A stretch of 64,000 nt of DNA from Rhizoctonia solani (Eukaryota; Basidiomycota; Agaricomycetes; Cantharellales; Ceratobasidiaceae): positions 558,001 through 622,000 of the forward strand of contig NC_057377.1 of the NCBI RefSeq assembly GCF_016906535.1, read 5' to 3'. The notes under the pieces were generated by a model. The model was not told the DNA's origin and searched no databases. It worked only from the letters and a program-made list of their open reading frames with translations. The position numbers were made by a program, and so were the translations under genes. Numbering within the stretch: the first letter of the stretch is position 1; each line of letters starts with the position of its first letter. Shown piece by piece: positions 63,505-64,000 of the stretch.

Positions 63505-64000
63505 GGGTACCTGCTGCCGCGCGCAAGGACCCCAAGGACTCTGGCTTGTGTATCGAATTTTGTAACATATCTAGTAGTAAAATATCACCCCTCTTCACCA
63601 TTTTGATCACACCAGAGAAAAAAGCGGAATCACTAGAAGTCCTGATAGACTCAGGCGCCACCTCATCCTTTCTCCACCCCCGTACCGTGGAAGCACTCCG
63701 CCTCCCTCTCATAGATCTTCCCTCACCCCGCACCGTTACCATGCTTGATGGGTTGAGCCCCCAGGCTGGCAAAATTTGGAAGAAGGCTAATCTAACCTTT
63801 TCCTTTGATGGCAAACGTATGACAGAGACCTTCTTAATTTGTAACACAGGGTCTCACGCAGCCATCCTGGGACTAAAATGGTTAGATACCCATAACCCAG
63901 ATATCAATTGGAATCAACGGACTCTCTCCTTCCCTCACGCGCCACCAGAGCATGTAGTCATTGCTGAAGAAGAGGAAGCTGATCAAAACCCCCTCGAAGG
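63498..64000 (+). CDS. E6 pol, N-terminal part (protease region), runs off the window
   Basis: Open from the shift site to the window end. It encodes the aspartic protease motif VLIDSGATSSFLHP, then MLDGLSPQAGKIWKKANLTF, FLICNTGSHAAILGLKWLD and an acidic linker (AEEEEADQNPLEG). The E3 pol start matches closely. No ATG opens this frame, so it depends on frameshifting from gag. Confidence 0.87.

Larger units (their letters stand above)
61028..64000 (+). mobile_element. E6: E3-family gypsy element, 5' part (continues past window)
   Basis: A 5' LTR, a leader, a broken gag and the start of pol are present, in the order seen in E3. The five bases before the LTR are ATTTG. Confidence 0.9.

Overview
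The window looks like basidiomycete nuclear DNA. Genes carry many short introns (about 50-65 nt) and several micro-exons, a secreted GH43 arabinanase and a probably GPI-anchored GH79 enzyme are present, and both gypsy and copia LTR retrotransposons occur. A plant-associated agaricomycete such as Rhizoctonia/Ceratobasidium fits best, but this is inferred from gene content only.

The left half (1-32873) is a normal gene region. In order it holds: the 3' end of an UNC-45/She4-like myosin chaperone (+); a small chorismate-lyase-like protein (+); a ten-exon ACAA2-type 3-ketoacyl-CoA thiolase (-); a 14-exon GH43 arabinanase (+); a GH79 glycosidase (+); a nine-exon cytochrome P450 (-); a large disordered Ser/Pro-rich protein (-); a small coiled-coil protein (-); a tandem pair of 16-exon P450 genes (-), the left copy carrying a 2-nt loss at an exon/intron border; and a two-ended membrane protein (-). 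All exon models were read by hand, and in the intact genes every junction keeps frame.

The right half (32874-64000) is one nest of retrotransposons. A copia element (minus strand, now in pieces) landed at 32873/32874, immediately beyond the 5' end of the membrane-protein gene. Its 3' LTR was then split by a full-length chromodomain gypsy element E1 (32995-41663, 255-bp LTRs, TSD TTATA). Its RNase H region took a 180-bp inverted-repeat insert, a solo LTR (42494-43063, TSD ACACC) and gypsy element E2 (43145-49397, 561-bp LTRs, TSD ATAAG). Its RT region was cut by an LTR that was in turn cut by a plus-strand element E4. E4 carries a 173-bp TG..CA insert, itself split by gypsy element E3 (50786-57224, 573-bp LTRs, TSD CAGGT). 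E4 gag is cut at 58685 by plus-strand E5, and E5 is cut at 61028 by E6, which runs off the window.

Three results stand out. First, the E1 3' region is open in several frames, and one frame encodes a PAM2-like motif and a coiled coil, suggesting a hidden accessory gene. Second, four gag genes from two families share the same -1 slippery heptamer just before the stop codon. Third, LTR differences and several inactivating changes fall on CpG sites (all of them in E1 and E2), which points to methylation-linked decay.
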